Assembly: GCA_963759155.1 (NCBI GenBank)
Contig: CAVWXX010000004.1
Span: 62,001 to 126,000 of the forward strand
DNA from: SZUA-36 sp963759155
GTDB taxonomy: Bacteria; Pseudomonadota; Gammaproteobacteria; Xanthomonadales; SZUA-36
Reading direction: 5' to 3'
DNA length: 64,000 nt
Part shown: in pieces, positions 9,124-18,605 of the stretch
How the letters are laid out: each line of letters opens with the position of its first letter
Position numbering within the stretch: position 1 is the first letter of the stretch
The notes under the pieces: model-generated
Database searches by the model: none
Told to the model about the DNA's origin: nothing
What the model saw: the letters and a program-made list of their open reading frames with translations, nothing else
Made by a program: the position numbers and the translations under genes

Positions 9124-12100
9124 TGATCTCTGATTACTCGGTCCGCAGACCGGTTTTTGCCAGTGTGGTGTCCATGTTACTGGTTATTCTCGGCCTGGCG
9201 TCCATGATGAGTTTGCCTGTTCGCCAGTATCCGGATGTTGATGCGCCTGTTGTATCCATTGACACACGATATCGCGGCGCGTCCGCCGAGGTTGTGGAAA
9301 CCAAGGTGACCCAGGTCATCGAGGACCGTATCGCCGGTATCGAAGGTATTGTAAAACTGACCTCGGACAGCCGGGACGAACGCTCCGATATCCGTGTTGA
9401 ATTCACGCTGGACCGCGATGTCGAGGCAGCAGCCAACGACATTCGCGACCGCATTTCCAGGGTGGTCAACCAGTTGCCCAACGAGGCCGACCCCCCTGAA
9501 ATCGCCAAGGTCGACTCGAGAAACCGGCCGGTCATGTATCTGAACCTGACTTCGGACAGGATGAGTGGACTGGAAATTACCGATTATGCAGACCGTTACC
9601 TGGTAGACCGTTTTTCCACGGTGCCGGGAGTCGCCCGGGTCCAGATCTCAGGTGCACGCAGATATGCGATGAGGATCTGGCTCGATCGTGAGTCACTGGC
9701 TGCGCGTGGCCTGGCAGTGTCGGACGTGGAGAGCGCCCTGCGCTCAGAAAACATTGAGCTGCCGGCCGGTCGCCTGGAGTCGGAGACCCGTGAATTCACC
9801 CTGCGCACCGATACCGGGTTTAATACTGAGGAAGATTTCAGAAACCTGGTGATTGGCCGTGGACAGGATTCTCAGATCGTCCGCCTTGGTGAGGTGGCTG
9901 ATGTTCGCATTGGCGCGGAAAATGACCGCAACGTGGCGCGTGCAAATGGTGTGCCGGCGGTCTCACTGGCGATGGTGCAATTGTCCAAGGCTAACAGCGT
10001 CATGGTTTCCCGTGCCATTCGCGCCGAGATGGCAGCGGTTGCGCCCGAATTACCGGAAGGCATGAAACTGCAGGTCAATTATGACCGGGCCGAATTTATC
10101 GAAGCCTCGATGAACGAGGTTTACAAGGCCCTCGCAGTATCCCTGACCCTGGTCTTGATCATTATCTATGTGTTCCTTGGCTCGATGGTCGCCACGCTTA
10201 TCCCCGCGGTGGTCGTGCCGGTATCCATTATTGCGACATTCACGGTCATGGCGGCGATGGGGTATACCATCAATGTATTAACCTTGCTTGGCCTGGTTTT
10301 AGCTATCGGTCTCGTCGTGGATGACGCCATCGTGGTGCTGGAGAACATTTTTCGGCGTATCGAAGAAGGTCAGAAACCTTTGCTCGCTGCAATTGACGGC
10401 GCCAAGGAAATCGGTTTTGCCGTTATCGCTACGACGCTGGTACTGGTTGCCGTGTTTGTGCCGTTATCGTTTATCGAAGGGGATGTTGGCCGCCTGTTCC
10501 GGGAGTTTGGCATTACCCTGGCCGCTGCTGTGCTGTTTTCCAGCCTGGTGGCGCTGACGCTGACGCCAATGCTGAGTTCCAAGTTGCTAAAAGGCAGGAA
10601 ACTGAGAACGGGGTTTACTGGCTTGGTCGATGGGTTTTTTAACCTGTTGTCACGGCAATACAGGTACGTGCTTGGAAAAGTCATACAGAAGCCCTGGCTT
10701 GTAATGATCGCCGTATTGCTGGTGTCGGCCGCAACGGTCATACAGATGGAGCGACTGCCGGCCGAGTATGCGCCGAGCGAGGATCGCGGGGCATTTTTCA
10801 TCTCGCTCAGGGCACCGGAAGGTGCCACCCTGGAATATACAGATCGCAGCACCAGCGAGATGGAACGCGTGATCATGACAAAAACAGGTGAAGGTCAACC
10901 TATTAAACGCTTCCTGACACGACTGCCCGGTGGCTGGGGTAGTTCGTCGATGAACAGTGGCACCATTATCGTGTTGCTGGAGCACTGGGATATACGCACG
11001 GAACGGGATGCCGACATCGCTCGTTGGGTTTCCAAAGAGGCGGCGGATATTCCCGAGGCAAGGGTATTCGCCCGTACGCCCAGGGCGCTGGGAATACGCG
11101 GCGACGGCAGTCCGCTGGAACTGGTGCTCGGCGGACCCGACTACGATCAATTGAAACAATGGCGTGACGAGCTCGTAACAGCAATGGAAGCCATGCCCGA
11201 ACTGGTCCAGGTTGACAGCGATTTTCAGGAAACGAAGCCACAGATGAAAATCAGCGTCGACCGTGACAGGGCAGCCGCGCTGGGTGTTTCGCTTTCCAAT
11301 GTTGGCCGTACACTTGAAACCATGCTGGGCTCGCGGATCGTGACCACCTATGTCGATCGTGGTCGCGAATACAACGTGATCCTGATGGGGGAAGACGAAG
11401 CTCGTTCGTCCACTGATGACCTGACAAACCTGTATGTTCGTTCTTCGTTGAATAATGCCCTGGTGCCCTTATCCAACCTGGTCAAGATTACCGAACAGGC
11501 CGCCCCGCCCGAGTTGCGCCGCTTTGACCGGATGCGCTCCATCACCGTTTCTGCCGGTCTGGCAGACGGGGTCAAATTGGGTGAGGCGATCGATAAGCTG
11601 TATGAGACCGCCCAGACGACACTGCCTTCCAGCGCACGTCTGAGTTGGGATGGTGAGAGTAAGGAGTTCCTCGACTCGGGTAGTTCCCTATACATAACAT
11701 TTGGTTTGGCACTGCTGATTGTTTTCCTGGTGCTGGCCGCCCAGTTTGAGAGTTTTATCAATCCGCTGATCATCATGGTCACGGTACCCCTGGCCCTGAT
11801 GGGTGCGGTCCTGGGGCTTTGGGTCTATGCCAGCTCGATAAACGTGTTCAGCCAGATCGGTGTGATTCTGCTGGTGGGTCTTTCTGCCAAAAATGGTGTC
11901 TTGATCGTTGAGTTTGCCAACCAGTTGCGGGATCGGGGAATCGAGTTCCGCAGTGCCGTTGTCGATGCCGCCGGTGTACGCTTACGCCCTATCCTGATGA
12001 CAAGCGCAGCCACGACTTTCGGCGCACTACCGCTTTTGCTGGCGAGTGGTGCGGGAGCCGAATCCAGGCAACCCATCGGAATCGTGATTGTTTTTGGTGT

Positions 12101-12272
12101 CACTATTTCTGCGGTATTGACACTGTTCGTCGTGCCTGCGCTATATGTGCTGTTTGCAAGACGAACACACTCTCCCCAACACATGTCTTTGATGATTGAA
12201 AAGCTGCGTCAGGGTATAACCGCTAATGTCCCGGATGAGACAGCCAAAGATACAAAGGGAAAACAAGCTTGA
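9120..12272 (+). CDS. RND multidrug efflux transporter, HAE1 (AcrB/MexB) family
   Basis: At 1050 residues this is a standard-length RND pump. It begins ISDYSVRRPVFASV, the typical cytoplasmic N-terminus before TM1. It then shows two large periplasmic loops separated by TM2-6, with the proton-relay motif LVVDDAIVVLENI in TM4, LSAKNGVLIVEF in TM10 and a C-terminal TM bundle ending before a basic tail. The conserved GRxQ-like and RRFDRMRS porter segments are present. It exports hydrophobic compounds using the proton gradient, together with the adaptor encoded 4 bp upstream. The HAE1 subfamily call comes from overall likeness; substrates are unknown. Confidence 0.95.
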   Translation: MMISDYSVRRPVFASVVSMLLVILGLASMMSLPVRQYPDVDAPVVSIDTRYRGASAEVVETKVTQVIEDRIAGIEGIVKLTSDSRDERSDIRVEFTLDRDVEAAANDIRDRISRVVNQLPNEADPPEIAKVDSRNRPVMYLNLTSDRMSGLEITDYADRYLVDRFSTVPGVARVQISGARRYAMRIWLDRESLAARGLAVSDVESALRSENIELPAGRLESETREFTLRTDTGFNTEEDFRNLVIGRGQDSQIVRLGEVADVRIGAENDRNVARANGVPAVSLAMVQLSKANSVMVSRAIRAEMAAVAPELPEGMKLQVNYDRAEFIEASMNEVYKALAVSLTLVLIIIYVFLGSMVATLIPAVVVPVSIIATFTVMAAMGYTINVLTLLGLVLAIGLVVDDAIVVLENIFRRIEEGQKPLLAAIDGAKEIGFAVIATTLVLVAVFVPLSFIEGDVGRLFREFGITLAAAVLFSSLVALTLTPMLSSKLLKGRKLRTGFTGLVDGFFNLLSRQYRYVLGKVIQKPWLVMIAVLLVSAATVIQMERLPAEYAPSEDRGAFFISLRAPEGATLEYTDRSTSEMERVIMTKTGEGQPIKRFLTRLPGGWGSSSMNSGTIIVLLEHWDIRTERDADIARWVSKEAADIPEARVFARTPRALGIRGDGSPLELVLGGPDYDQLKQWRDELVTAMEAMPELVQVDSDFQETKPQMKISVDRDRAAALGVSLSNVGRTLETMLGSRIVTTYVDRGREYNVILMGEDEARSSTDDLTNLYVRSSLNNALVPLSNLVKITEQAAPPELRRFDRMRSITVSAGLADGVKLGEAIDKLYETAQTTLPSSARLSWDGESKEFLDSGSSLYITFGLALLIVFLVLAAQFESFINPLIIMVTVPLALMGAVLGLWVYASSINVFSQIGVILLVGLSAKNGVLIVEFANQLRDRGIEFRSAVVDAAGVRLRPILMTSAATTFGALPLLLASGAGAESRQPIGIVIVFGVTISAVLTLFVVPALYVLFARRTHSPQHMSLMIEKLRQGITANVPDETAKDTKGKQA

Positions 12273-13212
12273 GACGGGTTTCGGGCGACAATCGGTGTTG
12301 CCTGATTCACAACCTGTTCAGGAATCTGGCATTATACTAGGCAGAATTATTGCCGCCTGTCAGGGAACACCAATCAGCTTGAAGCGTAAGAGTTTGAAAC
12401 AGTTGTTCACATATTTTGTCGCATTGCCGGCCATGTTGACGGTTATCCTTGCATGGACGGATACCGATGAATCCGTGGCACAGTTGAGAATTGACTATGC
12501 GGCATTCAGCGCTGCCGAAGATGATTACCGCGCCCAGCGGGAGTTTAACGGGCTAAGCGGTGCAGAGGCCACCGACTACGCGGCCTATGTCGCCAGCTTG
12601 CAGCGACGTGTGTTTGAAGGATGCCGGGCCGTACGTAATTCAGGTGCCACAGCGCCGGAAGATGTGCCATGCCCGGTATTCATTCCAACGGAGGCCAAAT
12701 CGGCCGACATCGCCCTGCAGGCCGAGCGGACCGCCGAAGAGCAGGTGGCCGCACTGGATGAAATGTTGATGGCCGGACTGGGTGAGTACGATGAAAGACT
12801 GCTCAGGGAACAGGAACGGATTAAAGCGGCAACACCCAATACCAATTCAGATTCCGGTGGTGGTGCTGGCGGCGACGGCGACGGCGGCGGTGGCGGTGGC
12901 GAAAGTGGCGGTGGTGAGCAAGGTGAGGGCGGCAGAGACTCAGACACAGAGGCCAACGGCCAGGGCGGTATGGCAGGCAATAGCCAGGAAACCGGCACAA
13001 CCGGTGGTCAGCGTGAAGGCGGAGCGGTCGACAATAGCGGGCGCTCAGGTGAAGGTGGCTCCGAGAGTGAGCAACCACCCGATGTCGGAGATGGTAGCGA
13101 TGATGATGTCGTTGCACGTCAATTGCGCGAAGCTGCCGAAAAGGAAACAGACCCCGAGTTGAAAGAAAAGCTATGGGAAGAGTATCGTCGTTATAAAAGA
13201 GGGACCAACTGA
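12226..13212 (+). CDS. Exported or anchored Gly/Asp/Glu-rich protein, first gene of the PEGA/vWA/proton-channel operon
   Basis: I do not recognise a family. The frame starts within the pump gene (47-bp overlap). A TTG at 12379 or a nearby start directly before a hydrophobic segment (FVALPAMLTVILAW) is equally plausible and would make it a signal peptide or anchor. A helical, Glu/Arg/Ala-rich region follows, with two Cys around residues 128 and 145. Then comes a flexible, low-complexity stretch of about 85 residues dominated by Gly, Asp, Glu and Ser (from about residue 207), and a short charged C-terminal helix. Such a linker suggests a periplasmic protein with a long spacer. The lipoprotein gene follows after 10 bp, so it is co-transcribed with the operon. 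Confidence 0.65.
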   Translation: MSRMRQPKIQRENKLETGFGRQSVLPDSQPVQESGIILGRIIAACQGTPISLKRKSLKQLFTYFVALPAMLTVILAWTDTDESVAQLRIDYAAFSAAEDDYRAQREFNGLSGAEATDYAAYVASLQRRVFEGCRAVRNSGATAPEDVPCPVFIPTEAKSADIALQAERTAEEQVAALDEMLMAGLGEYDERLLREQERIKAATPNTNSDSGGGAGGDGDGGGGGGESGGGEQGEGGRDSDTEANGQGGMAGNSQETGTTGGQREGGAVDNSGRSGEGGSESEQPPDVGDGSDDDVVARQLREAAEKETDPELKEKLWEEYRRYKRGTN

Positions 13213-13222
13213 GTCGTTTTCA

Positions 13223-14422
13223 ATGAAAAAGGTTTTAATCTTAATAACGGTTTTATCCTTGTTGTTGCAGGCTGCCTGCAGCACTACCTCGGGTGGGCGA
13301 CGCAATATTGAAGAGTCTGTGGTTGTTGATAAATCACTGACGGAAATACCCGAAAGCCGTTTGCTCAATGCTTCCATCGAGGTGTTTGACCCGGGTGTCC
13401 TGCCCGAGGGTGAGAAAGAGGCCAATGGACTGTCAATGGATATCCGCCACGCGGAAGCCCGCTACATGCCCGAAACCTTACGTACGACCATGGAGAAGAC
13501 CGGTTACTGGGGTGCTGTGCGTGTGGTGCCCAAGGGTATAAAAAGCGGAGAGTTATTGGTGTCAGGGACTATTCTTGAGTCCAATGGGCTTCAGCTCGAC
13601 CTTCAAATTAACGCCAGTGATGCAAGTGGACGTACCTGGTTCACCCGGGAATACCGAGGTGGCGTGGAAGCCGCCTATTACCAATCCATTAGTTTCTACG
13701 GCGAGGTTTTTCAACCGCTCTACAACACGATTGCAAACGATCTTGCCAGCTTCCTGAAACAGCTAAGTGATGATGATATCACCAGTATTCGCCGTATCGC
13801 AGAATTGCGCTTTGCGGCCGATATTGCGCCAGATGCGTTCGACAGTTATCTTGAGCTCGATGAGACGGGTGAGTTTAATGTTGTTCACTTACCCAGTACC
13901 GACGACCCGATGTATGGCCGTGTACAGGCGATCCAGGAGCGCGACCTGATGATGGTCGATACGCTGAATGGGCATTTTGATAATTTTCATCGTGAAATGC
14001 AGCAACCGTATACGGAATGGCGCAGGGCCCGCAGCGATGAAGCCGAAAAACAAAAGGAATTGGAAAAAGCCGCGTTAAACCGGACCCTGCTGGGTGTTGC
14101 GTCAATCGTCGGGGCAATTTTTGTCGGTGTGGCAGCACCTGAATACAATGCCGGTCTGGATACCTTGAGTGATGTCATGGTGCTGGGTGGTGCGGCAGCC
14201 ATCAAATCCGGTATGGATAAACGTTCGGAAGCCGCCATTCATCGCGAGTCGATTGAAGAGCTGGGCGTTTCATTTTCATCGGAGGCCCGGCCACTCGTCG
14301 TTCAGGTGGAAGGTGAAACCGTCAGGCTGACCGGTTCAGCGGAGGCTCAATATGAGCAATGGCGCGAACTGATGCGGCAAATTTATGCCAGCGAGACCGG
14401 TCTGACCGGATCGCTTGACTGA
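13223..14422 (+). CDS. Outer- or inner-membrane lipoprotein of the PEGA/vWA operon
   Basis: The N-terminus is a clear lipoprotein signal (MKKVLILITVLSLLLQAAC, lipobox with Cys19). The next residues are Ser-Thr rather than Asp, which by the +2 rule favours the outer membrane. The 380-residue mature part has an N-terminal alpha/beta region, a central coiled segment (REMQQPYTEWRRARSDEAEKQ) and a Gly/Ala-rich hydrophobic hairpin (LLGVASIVGAIFVGVAAPE) that may contact membrane. No named domain is recognised. It lies 10 bp after the Gly-rich gene and 9 bp before the TPR/PEGA gene. Within the operon it could be the outer-membrane-side component. Confidence 0.75.
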   Translation: MKKVLILITVLSLLLQAACSTTSGGRRNIEESVVVDKSLTEIPESRLLNASIEVFDPGVLPEGEKEANGLSMDIRHAEARYMPETLRTTMEKTGYWGAVRVVPKGIKSGELLVSGTILESNGLQLDLQINASDASGRTWFTREYRGGVEAAYYQSISFYGEVFQPLYNTIANDLASFLKQLSDDDITSIRRIAELRFAADIAPDAFDSYLELDETGEFNVVHLPSTDDPMYGRVQAIQERDLMMVDTLNGHFDNFHREMQQPYTEWRRARSDEAEKQKELEKAALNRTLLGVASIVGAIFVGVAAPEYNAGLDTLSDVMVLGGAAAIKSGMDKRSEAAIHRESIEELGVSFSSEARPLVVQVEGETVRLTGSAEAQYEQWRELMRQIYASETGLTGSLD

Positions 14423-14430
14423 GCCTGGCC

Positions 14431-15912
14431 ATGTCACCTGATGAGCGACCCTCAGCAGGCGCCCCGGGGCCTGGATTACAGCCGCCCGGTCTCCATCCGC
14501 ACTCCATTGAAAAACAACAGGGTAGCCAGCGGTTAATCTGGATTGCCCTCGCAGGGGTCGTTCTCCTCGGTCTCGGTGTGCTGTTTGTATTGCCAAAACT
14601 GGTTTCCGGCTCCGCAGAAAACGAACAGTTTGCGGAAATAAAACCGACGTCAACATTACCGGAAACGCCTGTCATTCAGAATACGTCAAGCTCACGGGCT
14701 GATGCCGAAAAGGCCTTGCAGGAATTTTTGCGTACGCGTGCTCGCCTCGAACTGGCCAACGTCATGGTCTGGGGTGAACCGGAGTGGAGCCAGGTCGTCG
14801 CGGACGCGGACCGGGGGAATGATCTATTCACCCAGCGTCAGTTTGCCATGGCCGCAGAGGTTTTGACAAAGGCCACACAAACCTTGCTCACACTTGAATC
14901 CGGGCGCGATCAACGTCTTGCCAGTGCGCTCGATGACGGTTGGCAGGCCTTACAGGCCAACGATAGTGTTTCGGCTGCCGGTTTCTTTGAAATGGCAAAA
15001 GCAATTGATGCGGGGAGTCTCGAAGCGCTTGAAGGCCTCGAACGCGCCCGGGTCCGGCCGGAGTTGTTGCAGCTGATGAGCGCTGGCGAAATGGCTGTTT
15101 CCAACGATGACCTGAACAATGCGCGGGCCGCTTATCTCGAAGCGGTAGCGCTGGATGGTGCCTATGAGCCGGCACAGATCGCCCTGCAGTCCGTCAATGA
15201 AGAACTTGATGACAGGGCATTCAGGGATGCCATGAGTCGTGCAATCACTGCGCTGGAAGCAGAGCAGATACACGCAGCAGAAACGGCCTTGAGCGAGGCT
15301 GCCAGCCTGAAGCCCGATGCACAGGTAGTGCGCAATACCCGGATTGAAGTGGCTCAAACCAGGCAGAGGTTATGGCTGGAAAGTCAACGCAAGGCAGCTG
15401 CAAGGGCCGTCAGTGGTGAAGACTGGTCCGCAGCGCTTGCGATTTATCGAACGGTCCTGGCGAGCGCGCCCCAGGCTGGTTTTGCGCGGCGGGGCCTGGA
15501 ACTTGCCGAAGACCGTGAACGGTTACATCAACAACTCGACCACTACCTTGAGGCCCCGACCCGGGTGTATTCTGAGCAACCCCGCGCTAATGCTGAAGAA
15601 CTGCTGAAATCGGCGGCTAACCCACCCGCAGGTGAAAAACGTCTTGCTGATAAAATCCGCCGTTTGCAGGTATTGATTCAAGAGGCAGAAACACCCAGGG
15701 CAGTCACTTTGAAATCCGATGGTCTGACCACCGTGAAGATTTATCATGTCGGGGACCTGGGTCAATTTACCAGTCACCAGCTGGAGTTACGTCCGGGAAC
15801 CTACACGGTGGTTGGTTCCAGACCCGGCTACCGTGATGTTCGACAGACTTTGACGGTGACACCCGGGACTCAGCAACAGGCGTTGGATATACGCTGCGAG
15901 GAGCCGGTTTGA
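14431..15912 (+). CDS. Membrane-anchored TPR-like protein with C-terminal PEGA domain
   Basis: A Pro/Gly-rich cytoplasmic tail of about 33 residues is followed by one membrane helix (about 35-56), giving an N-in topology with a large periplasmic part. Residues about 85-400 form repeated helix pairs with TPR-like spacing (LTKATQTLLTLESG, FFEMAKAIDAGSLEALEG, AYLEAVALDGAYEPA). The last 75 residues are PEGA-like (HQLELRPGTYTVVGSRPGYRDV). PEGA domains are beta-sandwich surface or envelope modules. The downstream gene starts in the stop-codon overlap (TTG), implying translational coupling. The protein is probably a periplasmic scaffold of the operon's machine; no enzymatic motif is visible. Confidence 0.7.
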   Translation: MSPDERPSAGAPGPGLQPPGLHPHSIEKQQGSQRLIWIALAGVVLLGLGVLFVLPKLVSGSAENEQFAEIKPTSTLPETPVIQNTSSSRADAEKALQEFLRTRARLELANVMVWGEPEWSQVVADADRGNDLFTQRQFAMAAEVLTKATQTLLTLESGRDQRLASALDDGWQALQANDSVSAAGFFEMAKAIDAGSLEALEGLERARVRPELLQLMSAGEMAVSNDDLNNARAAYLEAVALDGAYEPAQIALQSVNEELDDRAFRDAMSRAITALEAEQIHAAETALSEAASLKPDAQVVRNTRIEVAQTRQRLWLESQRKAAARAVSGEDWSAALAIYRTVLASAPQAGFARRGLELAEDRERLHQQLDHYLEAPTRVYSEQPRANAEELLKSAANPPAGEKRLADKIRRLQVLIQEAETPRAVTLKSDGLTTVKIYHVGDLGQFTSHQLELRPGTYTVVGSRPGYRDVRQTLTVTPGTQQQALDIRCEEPV

Positions 15913-17021
15913 AGCGGCTTGTCTTTATCTATGGTGACAACGGCAGACGGCGTGTCACTGAAACGGATTTCCCATTAAGCGTTGGCGGAAGCGGGGCGGA
16001 CATTGTCTTGTTGGAGGGTATGGCGGATACCGTTGTAGCCCATATTGCCCTGTCGAGCGGCCATGCTTATGTGCAACCGACCGGTCAGGATAACGAACTG
16101 TTCCACAACCATGAATATATCCAACAGTCTGCCTGGCTGAAATCCGGTGACCGGGTTCAATGGGGCGACCGGGTGCTGTGTTGGGATGTGAAAGGCGACC
16201 AGGTGTTTGTCAAGGTCAGTCATGTTGACCTATTGCAGGAGCTTCAAGCGCCTGCTGAGCCGCCACCCGGGGATGACTCGGAAGCAGATGCCGAGATCAT
16301 GCCGATCGTGCCTGTGCCGGTCACACCTGCAAAAAGCCGCCGGTTTCGCTACCTTCTTATCGGATTGTTCAGCCTGTTGTCGCTGATTGCCCTGTTTGTA
16401 TTGTTTGCCACCCCGTTGGCAGTCAATGTCAGTCCCGAACCCGAAGAATTGTCGGTCTCCGGTTTTCCACCACCCGTGTCATTTGGTAAGAAAAAACTGG
16501 TTGTACCGGGGAGTTACAAGGTAAAAGCCTCACGTCAGGGCTACCATTCTCTGGAACAGGACATTGAAGTGTCATCCGGTGGTTTCCAGTCCTTTGACTT
16601 TGAATTGCAGGAACTGCCGGGCAGGCTACAAATACTGGTTGACCCCGTGGTGCCGGTCAGCGTGATGATTGGCGAAGTTGAACTTGAGGTGGATCCGGAT
16701 AATATCGTTTTGCTGGAACGCGGTCTGCAACAAATAACGATAGAAACTGACCGCTACCTGCCGGAAACCAGGGAGGTCGATATCAGCGGATTTGGTGCAC
16801 AACAGGAAATGACCATTCCGCTTCGTCCTGCATGGTCCGAGGTTCAACTGGACAGTGAACCTGCCGGGGCTACGGTTTCGGTTGATGGTGAGGTGTTAGG
16901 TATGACGCCGATGCAGGCCGAAATTATGCAGGGTCTGCGTAACGTGAAATTGTCGCTGGCAGGTTATAAACCAGCGCTGCTGGCAGCGGAGTTTGTAGCA
17001 GGAACCAACGATCAGGCCTGA
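15909..17021 (+). CDS. FHA-like/transmembrane/PEGA protein, probably the N-terminal part of a frame-broken larger protein
   Basis: It starts with TTG overlapping the previous stop. Residues about 1-100 look like a small beta-sandwich of FHA type (ADIVLLEGMADTVVAHIALS, then WLKSGDRVQWGDRVL). An acidic/Pro linker and one membrane helix (about 146-170, YLLIGLFSLLSLIALFVLF) follow, then two or three PEGA-like repeats (VPGSYKVKASRQGYHSL; PAGATVSVDGEVLGMTP). The frame ends mid-repeat after GTNDQA, and the next frame begins with the continuation of a PEGA repeat. Deleting one base near 17017 would fuse both into one protein of about 800 residues. Topology would be a cytoplasmic FHA-like sensor and a periplasmic PEGA stalk. 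The FHA assignment is inference from fold pattern. Confidence 0.65.
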   Translation: MKRLVFIYGDNGRRRVTETDFPLSVGGSGADIVLLEGMADTVVAHIALSSGHAYVQPTGQDNELFHNHEYIQQSAWLKSGDRVQWGDRVLCWDVKGDQVFVKVSHVDLLQELQAPAEPPPGDDSEADAEIMPIVPVPVTPAKSRRFRYLLIGLFSLLSLIALFVLFATPLAVNVSPEPEELSVSGFPPPVSFGKKKLVVPGSYKVKASRQGYHSLEQDIEVSSGGFQSFDFELQELPGRLQILVDPVVPVSVMIGEVELEVDPDNIVLLERGLQQITIETDRYLPETREVDISGFGAQQEMTIPLRPAWSEVQLDSEPAGATVSVDGEVLGMTPMQAEIMQGLRNVKLSLAGYKPALLAAEFVAGTNDQA

Positions 17022-17022
17022 T

Positions 17023-18318
17023 GTGTTCAAGCTGGTGCCCAATGATGGCAGGCTGGTCCTGGTGACGAAACCGGAAGGCGTGACGGTGAGTGTTGATGGT
17101 AACTTTATCGGTAGTACCCCGGTGACCATGGACCTGGCGTCGGGAGTCACCCATCAACTACGGCTCAGCCGGCCCGGTTACAAGCTGGCTGAGCAAAAAC
17201 TCAGTCTCGAAGCTGATGAAGAACGACAACTGGTGGTGGAAATGCGCCCCGAATACGGCGTTGTTTTTGCAAGCTCGGTACCCGCGGATGCCACATTGAC
17301 CCTGGATGGAAAGCCGGCGGGCAGCGGCACCCAGCGTTTGCGCCTGACGACCAGGCAACACGAACTGACCTTCAGTAAGCCGGGTTACCTGTCTCAAACG
17401 GTCCGGGTTACACCACGTGTTGATACCAGCCAGACTGTCGATATCAAGCTCAAGACCCAATCGCAGGCTAAAGCTGATGCACGACCGGACCTGTTGAAAA
17501 CGGCAGGCGGGCAGGACATGCGTTTACTGGAACCCATTAGCAGTTTCGAGATGGGAGCCTCGCGCCGCGAGGCCGGTCGACGGGCCAATGAAAGCCAGCG
17601 CCTGGTTGAGATTACCCGGCCGTTTTACCTGTCGGTCAACGAGGTTACGAATGCCGAGTATCGCCTGTTCAAGAGCCAGCACAACTCAGGCTCTGCAGAG
17701 GGCATGTCACTCAATAATGCCGGCCATCCGGTCGTTAATGTCAGCTGGGATGACGCAGCACGTTATTGCAACTGGCTAAGTGAAAAGGACAACCTAAAGC
17801 CTGCGTATACGGAGCAGGATGGCCGTATGCAACTGCTTGCCAAACCGGGTACGGGTTATCGTTTGCCCACCGAGGCGGAATGGGTGTATGCGGCCCGGAT
17901 AGCCGGCCGCAGTGATGCAGCACGTTATTCCTGGGGCGATGGTTACCCACCCACAACCGTCACCGGTAATTTTGCGGATGCACAGATTGCTGACACGCTG
18001 GCCAATGTGGTGGCGGGCTATAATGATGGCTATCGGGCGTCAGCACCGGTGGGTAGTTTCAGCGCTCAATCAGATGGTTTTAATGACCTGGGAGGCAACG
18101 TGTCAGAATGGATCAACGATTTTTACGCGGTCTATCCCGGTCAGGCCGGTCGACTGGTTAAAGATCCGATGGGGCCTGCCAGTGGTGACCACCATGTCGT
18201 ACGCGGCTCAAGCTGGCGTGACGGCAGTATCACCGAATTACGGCTAAGCTATCGCGACTATAGCCGCGGACCGCGTGATAACCTTGGATTCAGGATTGCA
18301 CGCTATGCGGATGAATAA
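17023..18318 (+). CDS. PEGA repeats plus SUMF1/FGE-fold domain protein (C-terminal part of the frame-broken protein)
   Basis: The nominal start is a GTG directly after the preceding stop. The N-terminal 155 residues are two PEGA repeats (PEGVTVSVDGNFIGSTPV; PADATLTLDGKPAGSG). From about 165 to the end there is a formylglycine-generating-enzyme/sulfatase-modifying-factor fold: FEMGASRREAGRRANE, FYLSVNEVTNAEYRLF, PVVNVSWDDAARYCNWL, YRLPTEAEWVYAAR, GGNVSEWINDFY, VVRGSSWRDG, NLGFRIAR. The catalytic Cys pair of true FGE is absent: the region reads LRLSYRDYSRGPRDN. It is therefore unlikely to make formylglycine and more likely binds a ligand or partner in the periplasm. It belongs with the upstream membrane half. 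Confidence 0.8.
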   Translation: MFKLVPNDGRLVLVTKPEGVTVSVDGNFIGSTPVTMDLASGVTHQLRLSRPGYKLAEQKLSLEADEERQLVVEMRPEYGVVFASSVPADATLTLDGKPAGSGTQRLRLTTRQHELTFSKPGYLSQTVRVTPRVDTSQTVDIKLKTQSQAKADARPDLLKTAGGQDMRLLEPISSFEMGASRREAGRRANESQRLVEITRPFYLSVNEVTNAEYRLFKSQHNSGSAEGMSLNNAGHPVVNVSWDDAARYCNWLSEKDNLKPAYTEQDGRMQLLAKPGTGYRLPTEAEWVYAARIAGRSDAARYSWGDGYPPTTVTGNFADAQIADTLANVVAGYNDGYRASAPVGSFSAQSDGFNDLGGNVSEWINDFYAVYPGQAGRLVKDPMGPASGDHHVVRGSSWRDGSITELRLSYRDYSRGPRDNLGFRIARYADE

Positions 18319-18595
18319 ACGAAAAGCTCATCGACTGATCTTTGTATTGTTTCTACTGATTTTTTCTGTGCTCGTGCTGGCGCAGGGCACTGAGAAACAG
18401 GAACCTGCTTCTGTCCAGGGTACAGCTGGCACTGATGAGCCCGCTGAGACATCGCCCCAGACTGGTGATGGCCAACAACAACCGGAAGGCGATACTGCTG
18501 CCGGGTCTGGCGCTGCTGTCACGCCCATCAAGGAATTCAAACCCACTGAACAGATAGAGGCCGACAGCGCCGTGTCGTTCCCGATCGATATATAA
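18305..18595 (+). CDS. Small exported or single-pass protein, Pro/Glu/Gln-rich, of the PEGA/vWA operon
   Basis: The ATG chosen overlaps the stop of the SUMF-fold gene; a second ATG two codons later is also possible. The protein has a basic N-terminus (NKRKAHR) and one hydrophobic segment (LIFVLFLLIFSVLVLAQG), which is a signal peptide or anchor. About 70 low-complexity residues rich in Thr, Gly, Glu and Gln follow. The C-terminus (EADSAVSFPIDI) is short and defined. No family is recognised. It lies 10 bp upstream of the proton-channel gene and may be a small accessory or linker subunit of it. Confidence 0.6.
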   Translation: MRMNKRKAHRLIFVLFLLIFSVLVLAQGTEKQEPASVQGTAGTDEPAETSPQTGDGQQQPEGDTAAGSGAAVTPIKEFKPTEQIEADSAVSFPIDI

Positions 18596-18605
18596 GCGAA
18601 AGCAC

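Noticed and set aside
12585..12998. Long antisense frame rich in Pro and Ser opposite the Gly-rich operon gene
   Set aside because: It is the complement of the low-complexity Gly/Asp coding stretch; there is no ribosome-binding site or family likeness.
17500..18318. Formylglycine-generating enzyme activity for the SUMF-fold protein
   Set aside because: The catalytic Cys residues are missing and there is no sulfatase nearby.
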